In this document: positions 21,769-31,388 of the stretch, one piece after another
How the letters are laid out: every line of letters starts with the position of its first letter
How positions within the stretch are numbered: the stretch's first letter is position 1
Source: Malikia spinosa
Lineage (GTDB): Bacteria; Pseudomonadota; Gammaproteobacteria; Burkholderiales; Burkholderiaceae_C
DNA: 64,000 nt
Assembly: GCF_002980625.1 (NCBI RefSeq)
Contig: NZ_PVLR01000044.1
Coordinates: 1-64,000 of the forward strand
Direction: 5' to 3'
The notes under the pieces: model-generated
Databases searched by the model: none
Seen by the model: only the letters and a program-made list of their open reading frames with translations
What the model was told of the DNA's origin: nothing
Program-made: the position numbers and the translations under genes

Positions 21769-23919
21769 TCAGGCTGGCGGCAGGAAACGGCTTTCGAATT
21801 CGTCCACCGGCAGCGCCGCGCTGAGCAGGTAGCCCTGTCCATACGGGCAACCCATCTGCAGCAGCAGCTGGCGCTGGGCCTCGGTTTCTATGCCTTCGGC
21901 CAGCAGGCCGAGTCCGAGACGGCGCACCAGCTGGCACAGGATCTCGACCAGCACGCGGTCGCTCTCGTGCTGCTCCATGCCCTGTACGAAGCAGGCATCG
22001 ATCTTGACGCCACTGACCGGCAGCTGGCGCAGGTAGGACAGGCTGGCATAGCCGGTGCCAAAGTCATCGATCAGCAGCGAGACGCCGAGCTCGCGGAACT
22101 GGCGCAGGCGCTCGAGCAGCTCGGGCGTGGGCCGTGACCAGGCCGGCTCGGCCAGCTCGATTTCGAGCCAGGCTGGGTTCAGCGCCAGCTGGTCGAGCAG
22201 TTGCCGCAGCTGATCGAACCAGTGCGGCTGCTGCAGGTCGGAGGCGCTCTGGTTGAGCGCCAGCTTCCAGTCACCGGGCCAACGGCCCTGGCGGGCCCAG
22301 GCCGCCACTTGCTGCAAGGTGGTGCGCAGGACCCAGGTATCGATCGTGCCGAGCAACTGGTGCTGTTCGGCCACGCGCAGGAAGTCGCAGCAGCACAACA
22401 GGCCCAGCCTGGGATGGCGCCAGCGCAGCAGGGCCTCGACGCCGGTCACGGCCATATCGGACAGCCGGAACTTGGGCTGCCAGTGGACCTCGAGCTGGCC
22501 TTGATCGATTGCCGCGCGCAATTCCTGGTGCTGGCTGAAGGTCTGGCGCATGCTCTGGCCGAGCTCTGGCGTATAGGCCTGGAGCTGGTTGCGTCCGGCC
22601 CGCTTGGCGGCGTACATGGCCTGGTCGGCATGGCGCAGCAGGGCTTCGGCGCTTTCGCCGTCGTCAGGAAACATGACCAGCCCGACCGAGACCTGGGCCC
22701 GGTAGTCGGGCATGCCCTCGAGCGTCATGGGTTCGTTGAGCTGGAGCACCAGGCGTTCGGCCAGGTCGAGCGCGTGGGCGCGGCTGATGTTGGGCAGCAG
22801 CATGACGAATTCGTCGCCGCCCAGGCGCGCGACCGTGTCCATGTCGCGCACGGCATCGCGCAGGCGATGCGCGATCACGATCAGCAGCTGGTCGCCGACG
22901 GCATGGCCCAGGGTGTCGTTGACCTCCTTGAAGTGGTCGAGATCGGCAAACAGCAGCGCGAAGGTCTGCTGCTCGCGCTGCGCCAGCAGCACCGACTGGT
23001 TGAGCCGGTCATTGAACAGCGCGCGGTTGGGCAGTCCGGTCAGGCTGTCGGTGGTGGCCAGGCGCAGGATCTCGTCGCTGGCGCGGCGCGACTCGGTCAG
23101 GTCGCCGATGATGGCCATGTAGCCCTGGGCGCAGCCGTCGGCATCGGCCAGCGCGGTCAGGCTCAGCCGCACCATGCGTTCGCCAGCGTCCGCGGTGCGC
23201 AGCAGCGCCTCGCCGCTCCAGCGGCCCTGCTGGCGGATGGCGTCGAGGATTTCGGCCTCGAGCTCGCCGGTGCCCGGGCGGCCCGGCTGCAGCAGCTCGG
23301 TGAAACGGTGCTGCCACCCGCCAACGGAAAACCCGGTCAGGCGTTCGAAGGCCGGGTTGACGCGGCGCAGCCGGCCCAGCGCGTCGGTGACGACGATGGC
23401 GTCGTTGCTGTTGAGGAAGACGGTTTCGCTCATCAGCGGGTCGCGCGAGTCATGCGGATCGTGCGGATCACAAGGATCGCGCGGCCCGTCCCAGCTGGAC
23501 GGTTGCGGGCCGGCGCCCGCCTGGACCTGGCGCTCGATCAGTTGCAGCAGCACGCGCTGGCCGCCATGGCTGCGATGGCCGCTGCGCGGGTCCAGGTCGA
23601 AGCGCCGGATCAGCGCATCGAGGCGCAGCCGGCTGTGATCGGGCCCTTCGAGCCACAGGTCATCGAGCCGGATCGGGGCCTGGCTGCCGATGTCGGCCAG
23701 GGCGGTACGCAAGCGGGTACGGGCCGGTGGCGACAGGATGCTGAGCAGCTGCCAGGGGTCGGTCGGCACATCGGCCTTCAGGTCGACCTGGGGATCGATG
23801 CCACCCAGCAACACCCGCGCCTGGGCGTTGATCATCAAGGTGCGGCCACTGTCGTCGAGCAGCCAGGTGGGCACCGGCTGGACGTCGAACAGCTGACGGA
23901 AGTCAGCCTGACGGCTCAT
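21769..23919 (-). CDS. PAS-GGDEF-EAL cyclic-di-GMP signalling protein
   Basis: A 716-residue protein with no membrane segment. An N-terminal PAS-like region (1-60) and a second PAS domain (about 165-285) sense signals. The GGDEF domain has an intact active site GGDEF at 367-371 and an RxxD inhibitory site (RDMD, 358-361) five residues before it. The EAL domain begins at VHWQPKF; EAL is intact at 495-497, and DDFGTGYASL and EGIETEAQ are present, so phosphodiesterase activity is expected. It may switch between making and degrading c-di-GMP. It is transcribed divergently from the penicillin-binding protein gene. Confidence 0.9.
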   Translation of the reverse strand: MSRQADFRQLFDVQPVPTWLLDDSGRTLMINAQARVLLGGIDPQVDLKADVPTDPWQLLSILSPPARTRLRTALADIGSQAPIRLDDLWLEGPDHSRLRLDALIRRFDLDPRSGHRSHGGQRVLLQLIERQVQAGAGPQPSSWDGPRDPCDPHDPHDSRDPLMSETVFLNSNDAIVVTDALGRLRRVNPAFERLTGFSVGGWQHRFTELLQPGRPGTGELEAEILDAIRQQGRWSGEALLRTADAGERMVRLSLTALADADGCAQGYMAIIGDLTESRRASDEILRLATTDSLTGLPNRALFNDRLNQSVLLAQREQQTFALLFADLDHFKEVNDTLGHAVGDQLLIVIAHRLRDAVRDMDTVARLGGDEFVMLLPNISRAHALDLAERLVLQLNEPMTLEGMPDYRAQVSVGLVMFPDDGESAEALLRHADQAMYAAKRAGRNQLQAYTPELGQSMRQTFSQHQELRAAIDQGQLEVHWQPKFRLSDMAVTGVEALLRWRHPRLGLLCCCDFLRVAEQHQLLGTIDTWVLRTTLQQVAAWARQGRWPGDWKLALNQSASDLQQPHWFDQLRQLLDQLALNPAWLEIELAEPAWSRPTPELLERLRQFRELGVSLLIDDFGTGYASLSYLRQLPVSGVKIDACFVQGMEQHESDRVLVEILCQLVRRLGLGLLAEGIETEAQRQLLLQMGCPYGQGYLLSAALPVDEFESRFLPPA

Positions 23920-24123
23920 GGATCATTCTGGATGACGGCACGATGATGGTCCTTTCTTGTTTTTTGATTCATCCTATCTGAGTTCATAGCCCCGTAACAG
24001 GGGGTAACTCTCCTAGGACATTGGCAACAGATTGCAGGGCGCCCAAGGCCAAGCGTTTACGATCGGCGCTGCCTGCCCTGTTTCCTTGGCCCTGCGCCGC
24101 TAGGCCCGACCGCTACGCCCGAC
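23920..24123. promoter_or_regulatory. Divergent intergenic region
   Basis: This 204-bp region separates the GGDEF/EAL gene (minus) from the penicillin-binding protein gene (plus). It is more A+T-rich than its flanks, especially near 23950-24010, as expected for two promoters. I did not find a convincing -35/-10 pair or a known operator. Confidence 0.35.
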
Positions 24124-26550
24124 ATGAACCCTTTGCCCTCGATCGCGGCCGCCCTGCGCGGTCTGTACTCCCGCCTCGCGCCGGCCTGCCGGATCTGGTG
24201 CGCTGCGGCTGGCCGTCTGGCGCGGCGGCTGGGCTGGCGCGGTGCCTTGCTGGCGCTGGCCGCGCTGCCGGCCTTGCTGCTGCTGTATGCGCTGCTGCTG
24301 ATCCCGTTCACGCCGGCGATCAGCGACATCCGCAAGGCAGCGACCGAGCAGCCGGCCCAGATCATGAGCGCCGATGGCAAGCGGCTGACCGAGTTCAAGC
24401 GTTCGAACCGGGTCTGGGTCGAACTCAAGGACATGGCGCCGCATGTGATCGACGCCCTGATCGCGACCGAGGACCACCGTTTTCGCGAGCATTTCGGGCT
24501 CGACTGGCGGCGCACGGCGTCCTCGGCGCTGCATACCCTGGGCGGCGACCGCCAGGGCGGCTCGACGCTGACGCAGCAGCTCGCGCGCAACCTCTATCCC
24601 GAGGAGATCGGCCGCGCGCCGACGCTGACGCGCAAACTCAAGGAAGCGATCACGGCGCTCAAGATCGAGGCGATCTACTCGAAGGACGAGATCCTGGAGA
24701 CCTATCTCAACACCGTGCCCTTCCTCTACAACGCGTATGGCATCGAGATGGCGGCGCGGACCTATTTCGACCGTTCGGCCGACGGGCTCGACCTGCTGCA
24801 GGGCGCCACGCTGGTCGGCATGCTCAAGGGCAACAGCTACTACAACCCGGTGCTGAACCCCGAGCGCGCGCTGCAGCGGCGCAATACCGTGCTGGCCCAG
24901 ATGGTCAAGCGCGGCAAGCTGAGCCCGGAGCGCTATGCCGCGCTCAAGGCGCGTCCGCTGCGGCTGGAGTTCGAGCGCCAGAGCGAATCGCTGGGGCCGG
25001 CGCCGCATTTCGCGCAGCAGCTGCGGCGCTGGCTGATCGGCTGGGCCGACCGCAAGGGCTACAACCTGTACGCCGATGGCCTGGTGGTGCACACGACGCT
25101 GGACGCGCGGCTGCAGGCGGCGGCGAACCAGGCGGTGGCGCGCCAGGGCGCACGGCTGCAGTCGGTGGCAGACGCGGGCTGGCGCCGCAGCTGGAACGCA
25201 CAGGACCCGACGGTGCGCGAGATCATGCGCGCTGCGCCCGACTACCAGGCGGCGCGCGCCGAGGGGCTGGACGACGCCCAGGCGCTGAAAAAATTGCAGG
25301 CCGACCGGGCCGCGATGGGCCGGCTGCGCGAACAGAAGACGCGGGTACAGGCCGGCCTGCTGGCGCTGGACCCCAGGAACGGCCATGTGCTGGCCTGGGT
25401 CGGCAGCCGCGGCTACGAGCAGGATGCCTTCGACCATGTGCAGCAGGCCAGGCGCCAGCCCGGATCGACCTTCAAGCCCTTCGTCTACGGCGAGGCGCTG
25501 CGCCAGGGGCTGAGCCCGGACGACAAGCGGCAGGACCGCGAGGTCGAGATCGATGTCGGCCATGGCGAGATCTGGCGCCCGCGCGACGGCGGAGCGCCGA
25601 GCGGGCGCGAGCTGAGCTTGCGCGAGGCGCTGGCCTACTCGAAGAACACCATCACGGCGCAGCTGGTGCAGGAGGTCGGACCGGCCAAGGTGGCCAAGCT
25701 GGCACGCGCGATGGGGGTGCGCCAGAGCAAGCTCGAGGCGGTGCCCTCGCTCGCGCTCGGGACCAGCCCGGTCACGCTCAGGGAAATGGTCACGGCCTAT
25801 GGCACGATTGCCAACGGCGGCAGTTATATCGAACCGGTGTTCGTGACCCGGATCGAGAACCGCCAGGGCCAGCTGCTGGAGGAATTCGCGCCGGCCCAGC
25901 CCGAAGCGGTGCTGGATCAGCGCACGGCCTGGGAGCTGTACGACCTGATGCGAGGCGTGGTCGACCGCGGCACCGGGCGCGCGATCCGCAGCCAGTACGG
26001 CATCCGGGCTGATGTAGCGGGCAAGACCGGCACCACCCAGGACTATGCCGACGGCTGGTTCATCCTGATGCACCCGCAGCTGGTGACGGGGGCCTGGGTC
26101 GGCTTCAACGACAGCCGCATCACGCTGCGCAGCGAGCACTGGGGCCAGGGCGCCTACAGTGCGCTGCCGATGGTCGGCGAGCTGACGGCGCGGGCGCTGC
26201 GCGCCAGGATCGCCGACCCGCGCGCGCACTTCGAGGAGCCCGACAGCGGCAACTGGCTGAGCCGGCTCTGGCGCGGTGCGGGCGACTGGCTGTTGGGCCA
26301 ATGGAGCGGGATCTGGAACGACCTGGCCGGGCTCTGGGAGGAATGGCTGCAGGGCAGCAAGCCGGCCAGGGCGCCGTCGAGCGAAGTGCCGGTGCGCGAC
26401 GCCCTACCCGAGTTGGTGCCCGAGGAGCTGCCGGCCGAGGAAGTCATCAGCCCACCGCCCCTGCCGACCGAGCCGGACCCGCTGCAGGAGAAGATCGACC
26501 AGATCCTGTCGAACGAGGCGGCACCGACAGCAGCGCCAGCCTCACCGTGA
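24124..26550 (+). CDS. Class A penicillin-binding protein (PBP1-type)
   Basis: An 808-residue bifunctional cell-wall synthase. A cytoplasmic N-terminus and one membrane anchor (about 38-62) lead to the glycosyltransferase domain with EDHRFREHFGLDW (catalytic Glu116) and GGSTLTQQLARN. The transpeptidase domain carries the active-site PGSTFK (Ser448, Lys451), the SKN-type motif YSKNT and AGKTGTTQDYADGWF (KTG at 634-636). A Pro/Glu-rich tail follows. It polymerises and cross-links peptidoglycan at the inner membrane. The overall layout is nearer PBP1A than PBP1B or PBP1C, but the subclass is not certain. Confidence 0.92.
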   Translation: MNPLPSIAAALRGLYSRLAPACRIWCAAAGRLARRLGWRGALLALAALPALLLLYALLLIPFTPAISDIRKAATEQPAQIMSADGKRLTEFKRSNRVWVELKDMAPHVIDALIATEDHRFREHFGLDWRRTASSALHTLGGDRQGGSTLTQQLARNLYPEEIGRAPTLTRKLKEAITALKIEAIYSKDEILETYLNTVPFLYNAYGIEMAARTYFDRSADGLDLLQGATLVGMLKGNSYYNPVLNPERALQRRNTVLAQMVKRGKLSPERYAALKARPLRLEFERQSESLGPAPHFAQQLRRWLIGWADRKGYNLYADGLVVHTTLDARLQAAANQAVARQGARLQSVADAGWRRSWNAQDPTVREIMRAAPDYQAARAEGLDDAQALKKLQADRAAMGRLREQKTRVQAGLLALDPRNGHVLAWVGSRGYEQDAFDHVQQARRQPGSTFKPFVYGEALRQGLSPDDKRQDREVEIDVGHGEIWRPRDGGAPSGRELSLREALAYSKNTITAQLVQEVGPAKVAKLARAMGVRQSKLEAVPSLALGTSPVTLREMVTAYGTIANGGSYIEPVFVTRIENRQGQLLEEFAPAQPEAVLDQRTAWELYDLMRGVVDRGTGRAIRSQYGIRADVAGKTGTTQDYADGWFILMHPQLVTGAWVGFNDSRITLRSEHWGQGAYSALPMVGELTARALRARIADPRAHFEEPDSGNWLSRLWRGAGDWLLGQWSGIWNDLAGLWEEWLQGSKPARAPSSEVPVRDALPELVPEELPAEEVISPPPLPTEPDPLQEKIDQILSNEAAPTAAPASP

Positions 26551-26576
26551 CGCAATGACGGGCGTGGCGAAGTGAG

Positions 26577-26592
26577 TGAAAACCGGTTTTCA
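26577..26592. repeat. Perfect 16-bp palindrome
   Basis: TGAAAACCGGTTTTCA is self-complementary. It lies in the 50-bp gap between the convergent penicillin-binding protein and glutathione transferase-like genes. With no unpaired loop and T/A runs on both arms it could serve as a weak bidirectional terminator or a protein-binding site. Confidence 0.5.
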
Positions 26593-26600
26593 GCCGGGAC

Positions 26601-27305
26601 TCAGCCGCGCGGCGGCATGTCGAGGCCGCGCAGGACCGCCGGGCGCTGCTGCCAGGCCGACAGCACGCGCTGCACCTGCTCAAAGCGCGGGTAGTCGACC
26701 AGCTCACCGGCGCCGTAATGCTCGACCAGGTTGCGCACCCAGGGCAGGATCGCGATATCGGCAATCGTGTACTGGTCGCCCATGATCCAGTCACGGCCGG
26801 CCAGCCGCTGGTCGAGCACGCCGAGCAGGCGCGCCGCTTCAGCGACATAGCGGTCGCGCGGGCGCTTGTCCGCGTAATCCTTGCCAGCGTAGAGATGAAA
26901 GAAGCCGACTTGGCCGAACATCGGGCCGATGCCGCCCATCTGGAACATCAGCCACTGCAGCGTCTCGTAGCGCTTGGCCGGGTCCTGGGGCAGGAAACGG
27001 CCGGTCTTTTCAGCCAGGTAGATCAGGATCGCACCCGACTCCCACAGCGCCAGCGGCTGGCCGCCCGGACCGTCGGGGTCGAGAATGGCCGGGATCTTGT
27101 TGTTCGGGTTCAGCGACAGGAACTCGGGCGAGAACTGGTCGCGGGTCTCGAAGCTGACCCGATGCGCCTCGTAGGGCAGTCCGAGCTCCTCGAGCAGGAT
27201 CGAAACCTTGACGCCGTTGGGCGTGGGCAGCGAGTAGAGCTGGAGCCGATCGGGATGACGGGCCGGCCATTTGCGGGTGATGGGAAAGGCGCTGAGGTCG
27301 TTCAT
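26601..27305 (-). CDS. yghU: Glutathione S-transferase-like disulfide-bond oxidoreductase (YghU/YfcG type)
   Basis: A 234-residue protein with an N-terminal thioredoxin-fold GST domain (LYSLPTPNGVKVSILLEELG, about 24-43) and a C-terminal helical domain (QWLMFQMGGIGPMFGQ, TIADIAILPWV). The TPNGxKV loop marks the YghU/YfcG group of Nu-class GSTs, which bind two glutathiones and reduce disulfides or organic hydroperoxides rather than conjugate. The ATG at 27305 is preferred to an upstream GTG at 27320. Neighbours give no functional link. Confidence 0.88.
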   Translation of the reverse strand: MNDLSAFPITRKWPARHPDRLQLYSLPTPNGVKVSILLEELGLPYEAHRVSFETRDQFSPEFLSLNPNNKIPAILDPDGPGGQPLALWESGAILIYLAEKTGRFLPQDPAKRYETLQWLMFQMGGIGPMFGQVGFFHLYAGKDYADKRPRDRYVAEAARLLGVLDQRLAGRDWIMGDQYTIADIAILPWVRNLVEHYGAGELVDYPRFEQVQRVLSAWQQRPAVLRGLDMPPRG

Positions 27306-27396
27306 GGGTGCATCGTACACAGCTGATCACAGCCCTGCCGGGGCGAGGTTTCAGGCCCGCAGCGGCAGGATGCAGCCGGCCTGAGGCGCGCGCCGG

Positions 27397-28608
27397 CTAG
27401 AGCGCCAGCCGATCGCCGTAGCCGGTCAGTTCAAGGTAGCCCAGTCCCAGGCGCGGGCCGCCGTCGGCGGGTTTCAGCTCGCTCAGACCTTCCCAGTAGA
27501 CGGCGCCGGTGCTGCGACGGCTGTCGAGTTCCTGCGCGTCGAGCAGCGCCGCCACCGCGAAGCGCCCGGCCGGCGTCGTGACTCGCCACTCGACCGGATA
27601 GCGGGTGCCGGTGCGCGGGCTGGTCCAGCGCCGGCCAGGCTCGAACCGCACCTCGCCGGACTGGAAGATGCGGGTGTCCTGGCGGCCAGCCGGTCCGGGT
27701 GCCGAGCGGTAGCTGCCACCGGCCCAGAGCGCGGAACCATCGGCGCGGCGCAGCTGGAAGGCGGTCAGGCTGGCGCCATCGTCAAGATTCATGCCGATCC
27801 AGTCCCAGCCCACGGCCTCGGGATGCAGCAGTGCCTCGCTCCACTCGTGGTCGAGCCAGGCCAGGCCCTGCACCGACAGGCTGCGGCCTGAGCGCTGCAG
27901 CTGTCCGCTCACGCGCAGCTGCGGCTGGCTGTAGTAGTGGCTGGCCTGCTCAGGACTAGGGCCCTTGCGCGACCAGCCTCGGTCGCCCTGCAGCAGCAGC
28001 GCCTGGGTCGGCGCAGCGTCCAGCGCCAGCGCGAAGTCGCGCGCGCGGATCTGGGTCCGGTAGGAGCCGGCATCGGGCTGGCGTTGCAGGCTCCAGCCGC
28101 GCAGCCGCACATCGGTGTCAGTGGCGGCTGCATGGGCCTGCAGCTCGGGGATTTCGGCCGGCTCGCCGTTCCAGCGCACCAGCGCCTGGTCGTGCCAGTG
28201 CGCCTGTGCGGCAACGTCGGTCAGTGCGGCATGGGCGAACAGCAGCTGGCGCGCCGCGAGACGGCTGCGCAGGCCCTGGGCCGGATCGACCCGGGAACGG
28301 AAGAAGGTGACCTGGAAACCATAGAGCCGCTGCGCCTCGTCGCGCAGCCAGCCGGTCAGATACCACCATTCGGTGCGCGAGCCGTTGTGGCTGCCGTGGT
28401 CGGCCGGAAAGAGCAGCGGCCGGGGCTTGAGCGTTCGGCAAGCATCGGCCTGTGCAGCCGGAACGGCTTGAACACCCTGGGCCCCCTGAGGGGATTGGAA
28501 AGCCAGGGAGGGCTGTGCCGCCCATGCGGGTAATGCACCGGTGCCGGACAGGGCCAGGCCCTGCAGCAGCAGCTGGCGACGCAGGCGATCGAAGGGAGGG
28601 TTCATCAT
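27397..28608 (-). CDS. Carotenoid 1,2-hydratase-like (CrtC/AttH) secreted protein
   Basis: A 403-residue protein with a twin-arginine-like signal (RRQLLLQGLALSGTGALPAWA, about 10-31), then a CrtC/AttH domain. It shows the family EWWYLTGWL (about 81-89), LDHEWSEALL and DWIGMNLDDGASLTAFQLR. The family has a double lipocalin-like fold; true carotenoid hydratases are one branch, and most members beside ABC transporters have no assigned reaction. It starts about 5 bases after the FtsX-family permease stop, so permease, ATPase and this protein form one operon. Confidence 0.82.
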   Translation of the reverse strand: MMNPPFDRLRRQLLLQGLALSGTGALPAWAAQPSLAFQSPQGAQGVQAVPAAQADACRTLKPRPLLFPADHGSHNGSRTEWWYLTGWLRDEAQRLYGFQVTFFRSRVDPAQGLRSRLAARQLLFAHAALTDVAAQAHWHDQALVRWNGEPAEIPELQAHAAATDTDVRLRGWSLQRQPDAGSYRTQIRARDFALALDAAPTQALLLQGDRGWSRKGPSPEQASHYYSQPQLRVSGQLQRSGRSLSVQGLAWLDHEWSEALLHPEAVGWDWIGMNLDDGASLTAFQLRRADGSALWAGGSYRSAPGPAGRQDTRIFQSGEVRFEPGRRWTSPRTGTRYPVEWRVTTPAGRFAVAALLDAQELDSRRSTGAVYWEGLSELKPADGGPRLGLGYLELTGYGDRLAL

Positions 28609-28612
28609 GGGA

Positions 28613-31384
28613 TCAACTGTCCTGCTTGACGGCCAGCACGGCCTGCTGGCTGGCGGCGAGCCGGCCGCTGAGCCAGGCAGTCAGGGTGCCGGCGGCGACG
28701 ACCGAGAGCGCGAGTGCCAGCAGCCGGGCCCAGGGCAGATGCAGCTCCATGGTCCAGTGAAAGCTCTGCGGGTTGACCACATGCACCAGCACCACGCTGA
28801 CGGCCAGCCCCAGCAACAGGCCGGCAGCCGCGCCGAGCAGAGTCCAGAGCGCACCCTCGGCCGCCACCAGCCCCAGCAACTGGCGCCTTGAGAGGCCGAT
28901 ATGCTGCAGCAGGCCGAACTCGCGCCGGCGCGCCAGCACCTGGGCGCTGAAGCTGGCCGAGACCCCCATCAGTCCCATGCCGATGGCGACCGCCTGCAGC
29001 CAGTAGGTGACGGCAAAGCTGCGGTCGAAGATGCCGAGCGAGATGGCACGGATGTCCTGCGCCGAGCTGAGCTCATAGAGGCCGCCGCTGGCCTGCTCGA
29101 GGCGCTGGCGCAGATCGGCTGGCGCATCGGGCTTGAGGTAGACCGAGAGATCGTTGACCGAATGGTCAGCGGTGAGCCGCGCATAGTCCTGGGCGTCGAT
29201 CACGAGGCTGCCCTGCTGGCGCGCGTAGTCACGCCAGATGCCGATGACGACGAAGCGCACGCCGGGCGGCCCGAGGCCGGGCAGTTCGAGCTCGCGCCCC
29301 AGGCTGGCACCGTGCAGCTCGGCCATGGCCTCGCTCGCGAACACCGCGATGCGCGGCGCGCCTGTGGCAGCAGCAGCCGAACTGTCGCCGGTGGCGACGG
29401 TGGCCGGATCTGTCGCTGTCGGCTGGGCCGGCCAGGGTAGCGCCTGGCCGACCAGCGGCAGCGGCACTGAATTACTGGCCGAACTGCGGGAAGCCGCGCC
29501 AGCCGATGCAGCAACCGAATCGCCCGCCGAACGCAGCGGCCGCGCGATCAGCGTGACGGGCGGGCGGCGCGGGTCCAGCGTCAGGGTGCGCAGGCGCAGG
29601 CCCTCGACCCGCGCCACGCCGGGCATGGCGGCGACAGTAGCGACGAACTCGGGCGTGAGCCGCGCGGTCTCGGCCCCACCGGCGGCCGGGGCCGCGCGCA
29701 GATAAAGCTCGGCTGGCAGCACGGTGTCGAGCCAGCGCATGACTGACTCGCGAAAGCTGCCGACCATCACGGTCAGCGCGACCGACAAGGCCAGGCTGGC
29801 GACCACCGCGCTGGTCGCGATCGAGGCGCTGTGCGGAAAACGCCGAGCCCGCTCGAGCGCGAGCAGCGCCAGCGGCCGCTGCTGGACCCAGGGCGCGAGC
29901 CGGCCCAGGCCGAGGCGCACCAGTACCGGCAGCGTCAGGATGCCGCCCAGCAGGCCGCAGGCCACCGCGACATAGGCCGCCAGCGGCAGGCCGTCGATCG
30001 GTGGCAGCCAGCACAGGCCGAAGGCCAGCAGCAGCAAGGCCGGGCCGGACCAGGCCGTGAGCCCGCCCGGACGATCGGGCTGCATGGCCCAGCCCTTGAG
30101 CGCCTGCGCCGGTGCCATGCCGCGCACCGCGAGCGCCGGCCACCAGCCGCCGAGCCAGGCGGCACCGATCCCGAGTGCGCCATAACCGGCAGCGGCCAGC
30201 GGGCTCCAGTCGAGGCTGGGCGCGATGGCATCGAAATAACCCCCGCCCAGGTCGCCGCCCAGCAGCCGCAGCGCAGCCCAGGCCAGCGCCGTGCCCAGCG
30301 CCACCCCGAGCAGGCTGCCAACGGCACCGAGCAGCACCGATTCGGCCCAGACCAGGTATTGGCGCTGGCGCGCATCGAGCCCGAGCACGCCCAGCAGGGC
30401 AAAGGACGGCAGGCGCTGGGTCACGCTCAGGCTCAGCACCGAGAACACCAGGAAGGCGCCGGTGAACAGCGCGACCAGGGCCAGCACCGTCAGGTTGACC
30501 CGGTAGGCGCGCGAGAGCTGGCCGAGCCGAGCCCCGCCGTCGCCCGGCCGCTGCAGCAGCAGCGCGCCGGTATCGAGCGACTGCGCCCAGGGACTGCGCA
30601 GGGCGGCCTGGCGCAGCGCCGCCAGCAGGGCATCGGGGTTGCTGCCCGGCTCTAGCCGCAGGTCGATGCGGCTGATGAAGCCGGCGTTGCCGCTGAGGTC
30701 CTGCAAGGCCGCGACATCCATCGCCAGCAGCGCCGCCCCGCCCTGCGCGACCCGGCCCGCCAGGTGCAGCCGCTGGCGCTGCAGACCGACCTGGACTTCG
30801 ACCGCAGTGGCCTCGGGATTGGCCTGGTCAGGAGTCTGCTGGGCTTGGCCCGATGCCGCATCGGCGTTTTCTATATCGCTGCTGGCGCCGTCATTGCTGG
30901 TGCCGTCACTGATGGCACGCCAGGCGGCCGGATTGGCAAACACCGTATCGGCGCCGAAGATGGCCAGCCGGTCGACACCGGCATCGGGCTGCAGCGCCAG
31001 TGCCGGCTGGATCGCCGGCATGCTGAGCCCGTCCAGCCCCCACAGGCGCACGGACTGGCGCTGGCCCTGAGCGTCGAGCAGCTGGGTCTGCAACTCCAGC
31101 ACCGGGCTGGCCTCGCGCACGCCAGGCTGGGCCCGCGCCAGATCGAGCCAGCGCTCGTCGAGCCGTCCGGCCAGGCCGCGCAGCTGGGCGTCGGGCTCGC
31201 CGCTGGCGCTCTGGCTGGCAGCCGAGAACTCGGACAGCGCCGACGCATTGATCAATTGCACCGACAGCGCCAGCCCGACGCCCAGCATCACCGCCAGCAC
31301 CGCCATCGCATGGCGCCAGGGATGCAGGCGCAGCTCCTGCCAGGAAAAGGTCTTGAGCAGCGTCCAGTAGGTGGACAGGCGCAT
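28613..31384 (-). CDS. FtsX/MacB-family ABC transporter permease
   Basis: A 923-residue membrane protein with two FtsX-like modules. An N-terminal segment spans the membrane at about 25-50, a large periplasmic domain runs to about 290, and three or four helices cover about 300-500. A second periplasmic domain (about 530-790) is followed by the last three helices. This architecture suits extrusion of lipids, lipoproteins or peptides through a mechanotransmission cycle. A GGAGGA ribosome site precedes the ATG at 31384. The ATPase gene upstream ends 4 bases before it; the CrtC/AttH-like protein follows. Confidence 0.88.
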   Translation of the reverse strand: MRLSTYWTLLKTFSWQELRLHPWRHAMAVLAVMLGVGLALSVQLINASALSEFSAASQSASGEPDAQLRGLAGRLDERWLDLARAQPGVREASPVLELQTQLLDAQGQRQSVRLWGLDGLSMPAIQPALALQPDAGVDRLAIFGADTVFANPAAWRAISDGTSNDGASSDIENADAASGQAQQTPDQANPEATAVEVQVGLQRQRLHLAGRVAQGGAALLAMDVAALQDLSGNAGFISRIDLRLEPGSNPDALLAALRQAALRSPWAQSLDTGALLLQRPGDGGARLGQLSRAYRVNLTVLALVALFTGAFLVFSVLSLSVTQRLPSFALLGVLGLDARQRQYLVWAESVLLGAVGSLLGVALGTALAWAALRLLGGDLGGGYFDAIAPSLDWSPLAAAGYGALGIGAAWLGGWWPALAVRGMAPAQALKGWAMQPDRPGGLTAWSGPALLLLAFGLCWLPPIDGLPLAAYVAVACGLLGGILTLPVLVRLGLGRLAPWVQQRPLALLALERARRFPHSASIATSAVVASLALSVALTVMVGSFRESVMRWLDTVLPAELYLRAAPAAGGAETARLTPEFVATVAAMPGVARVEGLRLRTLTLDPRRPPVTLIARPLRSAGDSVAASAGAASRSSASNSVPLPLVGQALPWPAQPTATDPATVATGDSSAAAATGAPRIAVFASEAMAELHGASLGRELELPGLGPPGVRFVVIGIWRDYARQQGSLVIDAQDYARLTADHSVNDLSVYLKPDAPADLRQRLEQASGGLYELSSAQDIRAISLGIFDRSFAVTYWLQAVAIGMGLMGVSASFSAQVLARRREFGLLQHIGLSRRQLLGLVAAEGALWTLLGAAAGLLLGLAVSVVLVHVVNPQSFHWTMELHLPWARLLALALSVVAAGTLTAWLSGRLAASQQAVLAVKQDS

Positions 31385-31388
31385 GCCT

